NCBI RefSeq assembly: GCF_036325985.1
Contig: NZ_JAUHLI010000013.1
Coordinates: forward strand, 1-64,000
Reading direction: 5' to 3'
Source of the DNA: Alkalimonas cellulosilytica
GTDB lineage: Bacteria; Pseudomonadota; Gammaproteobacteria; Enterobacterales; Alteromonadaceae
DNA: 64,000 nucleotides
Every line of letters begins with the position of its first letter. Position 1 is the first letter of the stretch. Positions 52,658-62,307 of this stretch are shown here, piece after piece. The notes under the pieces are model-generated. The model saw only the letters and a list, made by a program, of their open reading frames with translations, searched no databases and had not been told where the DNA came from. The translations under genes were made by a program, and so were the position numbers.

Positions 52658-55276
52658 TTAGTTGTTGGAGATTTCGACGTTGGCCATGCGATACACAGCG
52701 CCATCACCTTCACCCCAGGCCGGGAATACCATCAGTACATTGATGGCACTGATATCAAGGCCGGCATCAAACAGGCGCTGCAGCGGGAAGCTGTAGCGTT
52801 GCCACTCGCCGGCAACCGGGGTAGCACCACCTTCCGCTAAAGGCAGCTCAACCTCGGTAGCAGCGCCAACCGATTCAATCTTAAACAGCCAGGGAGCAGC
52901 CGGGTTGTTCGGCAGCTCAACAATTTTCAAATCGAAACTTACCGCCCCATTGGCTAGCAGTGCGGTCGCATCAAAAGAGACGCCTTCATTGGCCAGGAAA
53001 CCCATCACGGTGGGTTGGCTGCCAATCACAAACTGAGCACTCGGGCCTTTGTCATCGTCCATTTCTACCGTTGGGGTAGAACCACCACAGCAGTCCCAGA
53101 TGGACCAGTCTGCATTGACTGTGTTGCCAAACAGCACCAGGTTATTGCCAGCCGCATTGGGGTTGTATATACGTACCTTGTTCATGCGATAGACAGCACC
53201 GTCACCGGTACCCCAGGCAGGAAAGGCCATGATCACATCAATGGCGCTCAGATCCAGGCCGGCATCGGACAATGCCTGCAGGCTGAAGGTATAGGTTTGC
53301 CACTCACCGGTGACTGGATTTTGGCCTGCGTTGCCAGACGCCAGCGGCAGCTCAACTTCCGTGGCGGTATTATCAGACTCGATTTTAAACAACCAGGTGG
53401 CATCCGGGTTGGAGGGGGCATTCACCACTTTCAGATCGAATTGCACCACCCCTTCATGCAGCAAGGCTGAGGCATCGAACGGGGTGCCACCGCCCAGCGG
53501 GGCGCGGCCAATAAAACCCATCACTGTGGGAGCCGCACCAATCTGGAACTCAGCAACCAGGCCTTGTTCATCATCCATGACTTCAATCGGGGTGCTACCA
53601 CCACAGCAGTCCCACATCGGCCAATCCAGATTTTGTTCGTTGTCGAAGATCACCAGTTCAGGGAAGCTCTGGTCAGCACCGCTGATTTCAACATTGTCCA
53701 GCAGGTAGACAGCACCTTCGCCGGCGCCCCAGGCCGGAAACACCATAATCACATCAATGGCACTTGGATCCAGGCCCATATCGGCCAGCATTTGCAGTGG
53801 GAAGGTATAGGTTTGCCACTGGCCACTTACCGGCAGCATGCCCTCGACACTGGCATTCAGTGGTAGCTCGGCAAAGGTGGTATTTTCATTGCTTTCTACC
53901 TTAAACAACCAGGCCGCATCCGGGTTATTGGGCATGGAAACCACTTTCATATCGAAGCGGATCGCGCCTGTCTCCAGAATCGGAGACGCATCAAAAGCTG
54001 CCGGGCTGCTGGTAAAGGCAGAGCGGCTGATAAAGCCATTCACAGTCGGGGAAGCCCCTACTAAGAACTCGTAGACATTGCCACGCTCGTCATCCTCAAC
54101 CAGTTGTGGCGTTGAGCCGCCACAGCAATCCCAGGCCGGCCAGCTAGGGTTGGTGGTACCATTGGCAAAAATGGTCAGATTTTGCGGGATGCCGGTCGAT
54201 GGTGGCGATGGGATAGGGGCCATACCTGTGACCAGGGTATTTTCATCTTTGTAGCCAGCGCGCACGGTAGCGCAGCCTTTGCCCGTTGTGGGGTTGGAGG
54301 CGCACTGGTACACCCGTACATAGTCGATTTCAAATACCTGACCATCGGCAAAGACATCGGCATCAATGCCGCCATTATTGACGTTTTCCGGCCAGTTGCC
54401 ACCCACCGCCAGGTTCAGGATCAGGTGAAAGCGCTGATCAAAAGGCGCATTGTTGTACTGGGTTTCAAGTGCACCGGTGATTTGGTTGTAGTACTCGGCA
54501 AACCAGCCGCGGTGGCGTAACCCGACCACTTCACCACGGCTGTTAAAGCGCAGTTGCGAAGCCATCTGGGTTTGGTACAGATAACCATCGACGTACCAGC
54601 GAATTTCACCTTCTTCCCACTCAATGGCATAGGTATGAAAACCATCGGCCGGGTTGGCGCCATTGGGCAGGGTGTATTCTTTGCCGGAGGAGACATTGTT
54701 TGGCCAATCACGGCCATAGTGCAGGGTACCATGCACCCGCGATTCGATATTGCCCTCTTCATCCGCTACTTTCAGATTGACGGCTTCAACAATATCGATT
54801 TCGCCTGACTTGGGCCAGCCACCATAGACCGAGTCGGTTGGCATCATCCAGATTGCCGGCCAGCTGCCCTGGCCATAGGGCATTTTGGCCCGAACTTCAA
54901 TGCGGCCATAGCGCCAGTCACCCTGATTCTTGGTATTCAAGCGAGCGGATGTGTAGGGCTTGGTTGCACCTTCTTCAGCCGGTAAGGCAACAATTTTCAG
55001 GGTGCCATCGGAGACAAAGGCATTGTCCGGGCTGTCGGTATAGCATTGCTGCTCTTCATTACCACCACCCCGACAATCCACCTCGAAGGTCCACTTGCGC
55101 AAATCAATGCTGTTGCCTTCAAACTCGTCGCTCCATACCAGCTGCCAGTCGCTGACCGGCTCGGTTGGATCGACAGCAGTAAAATCTGAGTTGGTGTTTA
55201 CATCCCCGTCGCAACCGATCAGGCCGCATACCACAAGGGCGGCCGAGAGCTGCTTGAATCTTGTTGTTGTAATCAT
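52658..55276 (-). CDS. GH16 endo-beta-1,3-glucanase lipoprotein with three C-terminal repeated modules
   Basis: An 872-residue exported laminarinase-type enzyme. The lipobox L-I-G-C gives Cys22. The GH16 domain (about 40-330) has the catalytic E-I-D-I-V-E with Glu159, Asp161 and Glu164, and S-W-P-A-I-W-M-M-P ahead of it. Three modules of about 172 residues follow, each starting near W-D-C-C-G-G-S-T-P (Trp382, Trp555 and Trp727) and ending with F-P-A-W-G and a V-E-I strand. They look like jelly-roll sugar-binding modules. The ATG at 55276 has AGGA and starts the signal peptide; the frame runs 17 codons further up. Confidence 0.92.
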   Translation of the reverse strand: MITTTRFKQLSAALVVCGLIGCDGDVNTNSDFTAVDPTEPVSDWQLVWSDEFEGNSIDLRKWTFEVDCRGGGNEEQQCYTDSPDNAFVSDGTLKIVALPAEEGATKPYTSARLNTKNQGDWRYGRIEVRAKMPYGQGSWPAIWMMPTDSVYGGWPKSGEIDIVEAVNLKVADEEGNIESRVHGTLHYGRDWPNNVSSGKEYTLPNGANPADGFHTYAIEWEEGEIRWYVDGYLYQTQMASQLRFNSRGEVVGLRHRGWFAEYYNQITGALETQYNNAPFDQRFHLILNLAVGGNWPENVNNGGIDADVFADGQVFEIDYVRVYQCASNPTTGKGCATVRAGYKDENTLVTGMAPIPSPPSTGIPQNLTIFANGTTNPSWPAWDCCGGSTPQLVEDDERGNVYEFLVGASPTVNGFISRSAFTSSPAAFDASPILETGAIRFDMKVVSMPNNPDAAWLFKVESNENTTFAELPLNASVEGMLPVSGQWQTYTFPLQMLADMGLDPSAIDVIMVFPAWGAGEGAVYLLDNVEISGADQSFPELVIFDNEQNLDWPMWDCCGGSTPIEVMDDEQGLVAEFQIGAAPTVMGFIGRAPLGGGTPFDASALLHEGVVQFDLKVVNAPSNPDATWLFKIESDNTATEVELPLASGNAGQNPVTGEWQTYTFSLQALSDAGLDLSAIDVIMAFPAWGTGDGAVYRMNKVRIYNPNAAGNNLVLFGNTVNADWSIWDCCGGSTPTVEMDDDKGPSAQFVIGSQPTVMGFLANEGVSFDATALLANGAVSFDLKIVELPNNPAAPWLFKIESVGAATEVELPLAEGGATPVAGEWQRYSFPLQRLFDAGLDISAINVLMVFPAWGEGDGAVYRMANVEISNN

Positions 55277-55334
55277 AACTTGAGTTCCTGGTTTTGTTGC
55301 TATACCTGTCATAAGCAATCGTGACACAAGCCAA

Positions 55335-55352
55335 AATGTAAGCGCTTACATT
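55335..55352. promoter_or_regulatory. LacI-type operator for the GH16-receptor operon
   Basis: AATGTAAGCGCTTACATT is a perfect 18-bp palindrome with the central GC step usual for LacI/CcpA-like operators. It begins two bases after the -10 box of the promoter at 55354-55382. The LacI gene at 62308 is the natural candidate regulator. Confidence 0.8.
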
Positions 55353-55353
55353 A

Positions 55354-55382
55354 AACTTAGTGTAATTTTTGACCAAGGTCAA
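55354..55382 (-). promoter_or_regulatory. Promoter of the GH16-receptor operon, with overlapping dyad
   Basis: On the minus strand TTGACC (55377-55382) and TAAGTT (55354-55359) are 17 bases apart. The -35 box is part of a second dyad, TTGACC-N2-GGTCAA (55369-55382), which could bind another regulator. Confidence 0.6.
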
Positions 55383-55419
55383 TGCAGTGCCGGTTAAAAA
55401 TTGCAAAAGTTACAAATTT

Positions 55420-55463
55420 AAAAACAGTGCTCATGTAAAAAAAAGATGTACAACATGAGCACT
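55420..55463 (-). terminator. Hairpin after the GH3 gene, probable terminator
   Basis: Perfect 11-bp arms AGTGCTCATGT (55426-55436) and ACATGAGCACT (55453-55463) enclose a 16-base loop. On the minus strand GTTTTT follows. The loop is long for a terminator, but position and tail fit. Confidence 0.6.
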
Positions 55464-55470
55464 CATCATG

Positions 55471-58032
55471 TTAAGGGCAGCTAATGCTGTCCGCTGTCTG
55501 CTGCTGGGCGACAATGCGCACATCAGCCAGACTAAGCGTTAGGGCACCTTCTGTTTCCAGATACATCGCAGAAAATACTTGCTGCAGCGACAACCCCTGT
55601 TGTTGCAGGCATTGCAGCGGCACAGCCAGCTGGGTCCATTCGCCTTCCGCGACTTGAGCCAGTTCTTTTGCGATATTGACTGCGCCCTGGCAGTCGGCGT
55701 TGCAATGCATGCCCAGCCAGACTTCGTCCGGCACCGCGCCCTGACGCTTCAGTTCGACCACCAACTGGCTGTTGGCTTCGCCATAGCCGCGTAAATCCCG
55801 TGGGAAGGCACTGATAAAGCTAAAACGCGCCATCTGACCTCCGGCAAACACAAAGCGGCGGGCATCTTCCTGTACCAGTCGGTCGAAGGTACGGCTGTAC
55901 AGGCCCGGCAGTTCCTGTACACTGCTGGTGACGGCAGTGCTCTGCTCACCGCTATGAAGAAACAGCTGCCATGGGCTGCGCGGGGCGCGCTCGAACACCA
56001 CCAGATCGCTCAGGGCTTCATCCTGGGTCACTTCAACCGGCAGTTGGTCGCTGAGTATCTCGGCATCGCCGTAACGCAGGCCAAAACCATAGGGCAGCAG
56101 TGGCTGGTAATCGGCATCAAAGCGATTGACTACGGCTTGTTGTGGCGTAGCAGGCCAGGAGAAGGTCAAACGGCCATGAAAGTCATGTTGCACAGCGCCG
56201 TTGGCATCGCGCAGAATCACATCTGCTACCCCTTCGCCCTCACTGCCTGGCAGCCAGATAGCGACAAAGGCATCAGAGGCATTCAGCTCCGGGTTGACCC
56301 ACATCGGCCGACCACTGATAAAGAGGGATACCACTGGAATGCCTTCAGCTTTTAACTGCTGCAGCAGTGCCAGGTCGGTCTTGTTGCCACGCTGGAACTC
56401 GAGGTTGTCGATATCGCCATTGCCTTCGGCGTAAGGCTCTTCGCCAAATACCACAATGGCAACATCCGGTCGTTGTTGATAGCTGCCATCTGCGCTGAGC
56501 TCAACCGAGCCACCGGCTGCTTCGACCTGACGGGCGATGCCGCCGTAGATGGAGGTACCGCCGGGGAAGTCGGCATTGGTGTTGCCGGTACCTTGCCAGC
56601 TGATGGTCCAGCCACCGGATTGCTGGCCGATATTATCGGCGCCAGGGCCGGTTACCAGTAAATGCTGACGCGGATCCAGTGGCAGCAACTGGTTTTGGTT
56701 TTTCAGCAGTACCAGCGACTGACGCACGGCTTCACGGGCAACTTCCCGATGCTCAGCAGCGCCAATCAGCTCCAGCCGACCTGCCAGTGGACGATTGGCC
56801 GGGCTTGGTTTATCAAACAGGCCAGCCCGCTTTTTCACCCGCAAAATGCGGCGCACGGCATCATCAACCCGGCTCATTGGGATCACGCCGCTTTCTACCT
56901 GCTCGATCAGGTTGTAGTACAGCGGTTTCCAGGCATCGGTCGGTACCATGAAAATATCCAGCCCGGCGAGTGCAGCTTGCGGGCAGTCGGCGTTGGTGCA
57001 ACCTGGAATTTGGCCATGACCATTCCAGTCACCCACCACCAGACCATCAAAACCCATTCGCTCTTTTAACACCTGGGTCAGCAGGTAATGATCGCCATGG
57101 ATTTTTTTGCCATTCCAGCTGTTAAAGGTCGCCATTACTGTCTGAGCTCCGGCCGATAAACCGCCGACATAGCCCTGGGCATGAATATCAAACAGCTCCT
57201 GCTCGGAGACTTCAGCATCCCCCTGATCAATGCCATTGGTGGTGCCACCATCGCCAACAAAGTGTTTCACGGTGCTGATCACCCGGCGATCGCTCAGGAA
57301 ATCCGCGTCAGCGGCGCCTTGCAATCCTCTTACAATAGCCGCTGAATAACTGCGTACAATGTCCGGATCTTCCGAGTAGCTTTCGTAGGTACGGCCCCAG
57401 CGTGGATCCCGGGCTACCGCAACGGTGGGAGCAAACACCCAATCGATGCCTGTGGCCATCACTTCGCGGGCAGTAACTTCGGCAATGCGTTCAATCAAGG
57501 CCGGATTCTTAGCCGAGCCAAGACCGATGTTGTGCGGAAAAATCGTGGCGCCAATCACATTATTGTGGCCATGCACCGCATCGGTGCCCCACATGGTCGG
57601 GATGCTGATGCCATTGATGGAGTCATCCATCGAAGCCTGGTACATGGCTTCGGCCAGCGCTATCCAGTCTTGCGGAGTGGCGTATTTGTCGTCATTTGGG
57701 AAGGCGCCACCGCCATTTAAAAAGGAACCAAACCCATAGGTGCGCATGTCTTCGACAGTAATGTCGCGAATTTCCGGCTGGATCATCTGGGCAATTTTTT
57801 GTGGTAGCGTCATTTGCGCCAGCAGTGCATCAATGGCTTGCTCCATTGCAGGATCCTGGGCCACCGGGCTCTGAATCACCGGCCAGATGCTAACATCGCC
57901 TTGCTGCGCTGGGGCCGTATCGTCACTGGGTTGCTGCTGGCTGCAGCCGGTCAGCGCCAGCAGGCTGGCCGTTACTAGTGCCATCGGTATTCTCCGCATC
58001 CGGCCAGTGGTGTCATTTGGCAGAAAAGTCAT
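55471..58032 (-). CDS. GH3 beta-glucan glucohydrolase lipoprotein (ExoP type)
   Basis: An 853-residue exo-acting beta-glucosidase. The start at 58032 has AAGGAG. Signal and lipobox L-A-L-T-G-C give Cys30. The GH3 barrel (about 60-410) has K-H-F-V-G-D-G and the nucleophile Asp335 in V-V-G-D-W-N-G-H-G. The second GH3 domain holds V-V-F-G-E-E-P-Y-A-E-G. A C-terminal domain (about 690-840) resembles the galactose-binding-like Exop_C fold of Pseudoalteromonas ExoP, which cleaves beta-1,3 and 1,4 glucans. It follows the transporter gene by 9 bases, so both form one operon. Confidence 0.93.
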   Translation of the reverse strand: MTFLPNDTTGRMRRIPMALVTASLLALTGCSQQQPSDDTAPAQQGDVSIWPVIQSPVAQDPAMEQAIDALLAQMTLPQKIAQMIQPEIRDITVEDMRTYGFGSFLNGGGAFPNDDKYATPQDWIALAEAMYQASMDDSINGISIPTMWGTDAVHGHNNVIGATIFPHNIGLGSAKNPALIERIAEVTAREVMATGIDWVFAPTVAVARDPRWGRTYESYSEDPDIVRSYSAAIVRGLQGAADADFLSDRRVISTVKHFVGDGGTTNGIDQGDAEVSEQELFDIHAQGYVGGLSAGAQTVMATFNSWNGKKIHGDHYLLTQVLKERMGFDGLVVGDWNGHGQIPGCTNADCPQAALAGLDIFMVPTDAWKPLYYNLIEQVESGVIPMSRVDDAVRRILRVKKRAGLFDKPSPANRPLAGRLELIGAAEHREVAREAVRQSLVLLKNQNQLLPLDPRQHLLVTGPGADNIGQQSGGWTISWQGTGNTNADFPGGTSIYGGIARQVEAAGGSVELSADGSYQQRPDVAIVVFGEEPYAEGNGDIDNLEFQRGNKTDLALLQQLKAEGIPVVSLFISGRPMWVNPELNASDAFVAIWLPGSEGEGVADVILRDANGAVQHDFHGRLTFSWPATPQQAVVNRFDADYQPLLPYGFGLRYGDAEILSDQLPVEVTQDEALSDLVVFERAPRSPWQLFLHSGEQSTAVTSSVQELPGLYSRTFDRLVQEDARRFVFAGGQMARFSFISAFPRDLRGYGEANSQLVVELKRQGAVPDEVWLGMHCNADCQGAVNIAKELAQVAEGEWTQLAVPLQCLQQQGLSLQQVFSAMYLETEGALTLSLADVRIVAQQQTADSISCP

Positions 58033-58041
58033 TGAAACTCC

Positions 58042-59301
58042 TTAGGGTTGCTCTGCAGTCGATTGAGGTATACAGCCTTTTAAGCCGTAATAGGCGATGT
58101 AGATATAGCATAGCAGTGGCAGCAAAAATGCCTGTTGTACGCCAAAGCTGTCGGCCAGCACCCCTTGCAGCAAGGGCAGCACGGCACCACCGACAATGGC
58201 AAGACACAAAATGCCGGAACCCTGACTGGTGTGCTGCTTCAGACCATGGATCGCCAGGCTGAAAATAGTGGGGAACATAATGGAGTTGCACAGGCCAACC
58301 AGCAACAAGGACCACATGGCCAGCTTGCCTTCGCTTAGAATGGTGATGGCCAGCAACAGCACGGCACATACCGCATTAAACGCCAGTGCTTTACCGGCAT
58401 TGATCTTTTGCATGGCTGCCGCGCCAATAAAACGGCCCAGCATAGCGCCGCCGAAGTACCAGGCGATGTAATGCGCTGCCTGCGCTTCGGTCATGCCACC
58501 AATGTGTGGCATCGATAAGTAACTCACCAGGAAGCTGCCGATACCCACTTCGGCGCCGACATAGACAAAAATACCCACGGCACCCAGCACCAGATGACGG
58601 TACTGCCAGGCCGAGCCTTGTAAGTGCATTGGGTTGCTGCGGTCTTTCTGACCGAGCTTTGGGAGCTTGATCCAGGCAAAAACAATGGCCAGTACGATTA
58701 AAGCAGCAGCCAGCAATAGATAAGGCAGTTGTACTGACGTCGGTGATACCTGCGCATCGGCAGACACATCCATGCCGGAGAAAATCAACCAGGCACCAAA
58801 AAATGGTGCCACGGTTGTGCCGAGTGAATTAAACGCCTGCGTCATGGTGAGACGGGATGAGGCGGTTTCAGGCTTGCCAAGCACGCTGACGTAAGGGTTG
58901 GCCGCTACCTGCAAAATGGTGATACCTGATGCCAGCACAAAGAGTGCGAACAAGAACAGGCCATACACCTGAATCGAAGCCGCCGGGTAAAACAATAAAC
59001 AGCCAGCACCGGCGACCAACAGGCCGGTGACAATACCGGATTGATAGCCAATGCGTCCGACCAGCATACCGGCTGGCACCGAGACTACAAAGTAGGCACC
59101 GAAGAAGCAAAACTGCACCAGCATGGCCTGGGTATAGCTCAAGTCAAACAGCAGCTGCAGATAAGGGATCAGAATATCATTCAGGCAGGTAATAAAGCCC
59201 CAGATAAAAAATAACGATGTCAGTGACGTCAGTGCAAAGCGCAAATTACCTGGCTGCTTTGCCGGTTCAGCCTCGGTAACCATTACTGGTGCTGTGGCCA
59301 T
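58042..59301 (-). CDS. FucP/GluP-type sugar MFS transporter
   Basis: A 419-residue proton- or sodium-coupled hexose permease with 12 membrane segments. The family pattern F-F-I-W-G-F-I-T-C-L-N-D-I-L opens the first segment, and Q-V-A-A-N-P-Y-V-S-V-L-G lies in the middle, as in glucose/galactose transporters GluP. ATG at 59301 follows GGGGGAAC; the frame runs 10 codons further. It is first in an operon with the GH3 gene, read away from the operator at 59431. Glucose is the likely substrate, inferred from the locus. Confidence 0.9.
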   Translation of the reverse strand: MATAPVMVTEAEPAKQPGNLRFALTSLTSLFFIWGFITCLNDILIPYLQLLFDLSYTQAMLVQFCFFGAYFVVSVPAGMLVGRIGYQSGIVTGLLVAGAGCLLFYPAASIQVYGLFLFALFVLASGITILQVAANPYVSVLGKPETASSRLTMTQAFNSLGTTVAPFFGAWLIFSGMDVSADAQVSPTSVQLPYLLLAAALIVLAIVFAWIKLPKLGQKDRSNPMHLQGSAWQYRHLVLGAVGIFVYVGAEVGIGSFLVSYLSMPHIGGMTEAQAAHYIAWYFGGAMLGRFIGAAAMQKINAGKALAFNAVCAVLLLAITILSEGKLAMWSLLLVGLCNSIMFPTIFSLAIHGLKQHTSQGSGILCLAIVGGAVLPLLQGVLADSFGVQQAFLLPLLCYIYIAYYGLKGCIPQSTAEQP

Positions 59302-59400
59302 ATGTTCCCCCTGTTTTGTGTTGTTATGCACCAGCAGCGGCTGTGCGCCCTGAGGTGAGTTGTTGGTTACCTGATGCTGCTTAAATGACCATCAAAGCAT

Positions 59401-59429
59401 TTGACGCTGACCAAGTGACCGACTAGACT
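59401..59429 (+). promoter_or_regulatory. Promoter of the GH1-GPH-lacI operon
   Basis: TTGACG (59401-59406) and TAGACT (59424-59429) are 17 bases apart. The operator starts right after the -10 box, the same geometry as at the GH16 promoter. Confidence 0.65.
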
Positions 59430-59430
59430 A

Positions 59431-59448
59431 AATGTAAGCGCTTTCATT
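59431..59448. promoter_or_regulatory. LacI-type operator between the two divergent operons
   Basis: AATGTAAGCGCTTTCATT differs from the operator at 55335 in one base (17 of 18 match, one mismatch in the dyad). It sits between the transporter-GH3 and GH1-GPH-lacI operons and could control both. Confidence 0.75.
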
Positions 59449-59522
59449 TATAGCATAACTCAGGCTGATGGCAATATTTTTTGTCGATTTTTTTGCCAGC
59501 CACCAAAGAGACCAACCAACAG

Positions 59523-60890
59523 ATGATGAAAAAAATCACCTTAGCTGAATCATCGCAACTGCTTGATCCAGAATTTATTTTTGGGGTTGCTACTGCCGCT
59601 TTCCAGATTGAGGGGGGCGCTGATAGCCGGCTGCCTACCATTTGGGATACCTTTTGTGCTCAACCTGGTCGGATCAAGGATGGCTCCGATGGCCTGGTGG
59701 CCTGTGACCATCTCCATCGCTGGCAAGACGACATCGAATTGATCGCAAGTTTAGGTGTCGATGCCTACCGTTTTTCGGTGTCCTGGGCCCGGGTGCTGCA
59801 CGCCGATGGCTCGGTAAATCATCAGGGCATGAATTTCTATCTGCAGCTGCTGGATGCCTTGCAGGCGCGCAATATCAAAGCCTTTGTGACGCTGTATCAC
59901 TGGGATTTACCGGAGCATATTCAGCAGCAGGGGGGCTGGCTGAACCGCGAAACGGCCTGGCTGTTTCAGGATTATGCCGATAAGGTCAGCCGGGCATTCG
60001 GTGATAAAGTGTATTCTTACGCCACCTTAAACGAACCTTTTTGCAGTGCGTATCTGGGCTATGAAGCCGGCATTCATGCCCCTGGCGTGCAGAACCGGCG
60101 ACAGGGGCGCCAGGTGGCGCATCATTTATTGTTGGCGCATGGGTTGGCAATGCAGGTGCTGCAGCGCAATTGCCCATCGGCACAAAATGGCATTGTCGTG
60201 AACCTCAGCCCTTGTTATCCGGCATCGGACAGCGAGGCCGATAAGCGCGCCGCCGCCATGGCCGATGCCTACCACAACCATTGGTATCTTAAGCCCTTGC
60301 TGCAAGGGTGTTATCCGGCTTTGTTGGATGAGCTGCCCGAGACGGAGCAGCCGGATACAGAGCCAGGCGATCTGGCACTGATTGCCCAGCCGTTGGATTT
60401 CCTGGGGATCAACTATTACACCCGTACCGTGTTCGAAGCGACCGCTACAGGCTGGTTTCGCGATGTGAAGCCGACAGCGCCGCCACTGACCGATATGGGC
60501 TGGGAAATTTACCCGCAGGGTTTGACCGAGATCCTTTGTGGCTTGCAGCAGCACTATACCATGCCGCCGGTGTACATTACTGAGAATGGTGCGGCCATGG
60601 TGGATACCCTGCAAGATGGTAGTGGGCAAGATGGCCGGGTGCAGGATGAGGCGCGGATCGCTTATTTCCAGCAGCATTTGCTGGCGGTGGAAAAAGCGAT
60701 GACGCAAGGCGTCCAGGTGGCCGGTTATTTTGCCTGGAGCCTGATGGACAACTTTGAGTGGGCCGAAGGCTACGTCAAGCGGTTTGGTATTGTTTATGTT
60801 GATTACCCAACCCAGCAACGGATCATCAAAGACAGTGGTCTGGCGCTGCAGCAGCTGTTCAGGTATAAACAACAACGCGCAATGCGATAA
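59523..60890 (+). CDS. GH1 beta-glucosidase
   Basis: A 455-residue cytoplasmic beta-glucosidase of BglA type, with no signal peptide. The N-terminal F-I-F-G-V-A-T-A-A-F-Q-I-E-G-G is the GH1 signature. The acid/base is Glu171 in T-L-N-E-P and the nucleophile Glu354 in I-T-E-N-G. The C-terminal W-S-L-M-D-N-F-E-W-A-E-G motif forms the sugar site. The frame extends upstream to a TTG, but ATG at 59523 or 59526 is more likely. It should split imported laminaribiose or cellobiose. It leads the GH1-GPH-lacI operon. Confidence 0.95.
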   Translation: MMKKITLAESSQLLDPEFIFGVATAAFQIEGGADSRLPTIWDTFCAQPGRIKDGSDGLVACDHLHRWQDDIELIASLGVDAYRFSVSWARVLHADGSVNHQGMNFYLQLLDALQARNIKAFVTLYHWDLPEHIQQQGGWLNRETAWLFQDYADKVSRAFGDKVYSYATLNEPFCSAYLGYEAGIHAPGVQNRRQGRQVAHHLLLAHGLAMQVLQRNCPSAQNGIVVNLSPCYPASDSEADKRAAAMADAYHNHWYLKPLLQGCYPALLDELPETEQPDTEPGDLALIAQPLDFLGINYYTRTVFEATATGWFRDVKPTAPPLTDMGWEIYPQGLTEILCGLQQHYTMPPVYITENGAAMVDTLQDGSGQDGRVQDEARIAYFQQHLLAVEKAMTQGVQVAGYFAWSLMDNFEWAEGYVKRFGIVYVDYPTQQRIIKDSGLALQQLFRYKQQRAMR

Positions 60891-60907
60891 GCCGGTAAGG
60901 GCAGGGT

Positions 60908-62251
60908 ATGCTAACAAAAAAAGAAAAAGTGGCTTATGGCCTGGGTGATACCGCCAGCAACATTATCTTTCAGACAGTGATGTTGTTTCTGACCTTTTTT
61001 TACACCGATATTTTCGGCATTTCGCCGGCCATCGTTGGCAGCATGTTTTTGCTGGTGCGCATTATCGATGCAGTGACCGATCCTTTGATGGGCGCACTGG
61101 CCGATCGCACCAACAGCCGGCATGGTCAGTACCGGCCTTACTTGCTGTGGCTGGCGCTGCCTTTTGCCTTTGTCAGTGTGCTGGCCTTTACCACACCGGA
61201 TTTCAGCGAGCAGGGCAAGGTGATCTATGCCTTTATCAGCTACACCTTGCTGATGCTGGTTTATACCGCCATTAATATTCCTTATTCGGCGCTTGGCGGC
61301 GTGCTGACCAGCGATCCGGATGAACGGGTTTCAGTGCAGTCTTATCGTTTTGTGTTTGGCATGCTGGGCGGCTTGCTGGTGACTGCCTGTACTATTCCGA
61401 TGGTGAACTGGCTGGGGCAGGGCGATGCCGCCCGCGGCTATCAGCTAACCATGCTGCTAATGAGCATTTTAGGTTTGGTGCTGTTTTTGCTCTGTTTCTT
61501 TGGTACCAAAGAGCGGGTGCAGCCACCCAAAGACCAACAACTGAAGTTCTTCAGCAGTTTAGGCCAGCTGTGGCAAAACGAAGCCTGGCGGGTACTTTGT
61601 GTGGCTGCGGTGCTGTTGCTGACCGGCATGGTGCTGCGCAACACCTTAGCGATTTATTACGTCAAGTATTACCTGGGACGGGAAGACTGGATCACCTGGT
61701 TTATGACGCTCGGCATGGTCGGCAATATTCTTGGCTGCGCTAGTGCGCAGTTTGTCAGCCAGCACATCGATAAAGTGCGGGCCTATATTGGCCTGCAGTG
61801 CATTGCTGCGCTGATTTGTTTGCTCAGCTTCTTTGTAGGGGCTGAGCAGTGGATGCTGGCCTTTGGTTTGTACTTCGGCTGGTGCTTCTTTTTGCAGATG
61901 GCAACGCCTATGTTATGGGCTAAGATGGCCGATACGGTCGATTATGGCCACTGGAAAACCGGTACCCGCATCACCGGCCTGGTGTACTCATCCATTATCT
62001 TTTTCATTAAGTTAGGCCTGGCTCTGGGTGGTGCTTTTGCCGGCTGGTTGCTGGCTTTTTATAAGTACCAACCGAACGTGGTGCAGACTTTGGAGACGCA
62101 GCAGGGCATTTTATGGTCCTTTACCATTTGGCCGGCCATTGCTTCCTTGCTGGTAGCTGCCGTGATGAGTCGTTACATCCTGACCCGTCAGCGGGTAAAA
62201 GAGGTGGCGGACGATTTGCAGCAGCGCCAGGCGGGGACTGGTTCAGTTTGA
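60908..62251 (+). CDS. GPH-family sugar:cation symporter
   Basis: A 447-residue transporter of the glycoside-pentoside-hexuronide family (MelB/XynP type) with 12 membrane segments. The start K-E-K-V-A-Y-G-L-G-D-T-A-S-N and the motif D-A-V-T-D-P-L-M-G-A-L-A-D-R-T are diagnostic. Position after GH1 (17-base gap) suggests it brings in disaccharides or oligosaccharides that GH1 then cleaves. The substrate is inferred. Confidence 0.92.
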   Translation: MLTKKEKVAYGLGDTASNIIFQTVMLFLTFFYTDIFGISPAIVGSMFLLVRIIDAVTDPLMGALADRTNSRHGQYRPYLLWLALPFAFVSVLAFTTPDFSEQGKVIYAFISYTLLMLVYTAINIPYSALGGVLTSDPDERVSVQSYRFVFGMLGGLLVTACTIPMVNWLGQGDAARGYQLTMLLMSILGLVLFLLCFFGTKERVQPPKDQQLKFFSSLGQLWQNEAWRVLCVAAVLLLTGMVLRNTLAIYYVKYYLGREDWITWFMTLGMVGNILGCASAQFVSQHIDKVRAYIGLQCIAALICLLSFFVGAEQWMLAFGLYFGWCFFLQMATPMLWAKMADTVDYGHWKTGTRITGLVYSSIIFFIKLGLALGGAFAGWLLAFYKYQPNVVQTLETQQGILWSFTIWPAIASLLVAAVMSRYILTRQRVKEVADDLQQRQAGTGSV

Positions 62252-62307
62252 ACCGGGCATGGTAAGCTAGCTCTCAGTGCTTAGTACAAGGATTCTCAGG
62301 ACCACAG

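Noticed and set aside
52658..54135. DNA-level tandem repeat or recombination array
   Set aside because: The three copies are similar as protein modules but diverged in DNA, so they are old domain duplications and not an active repeat.
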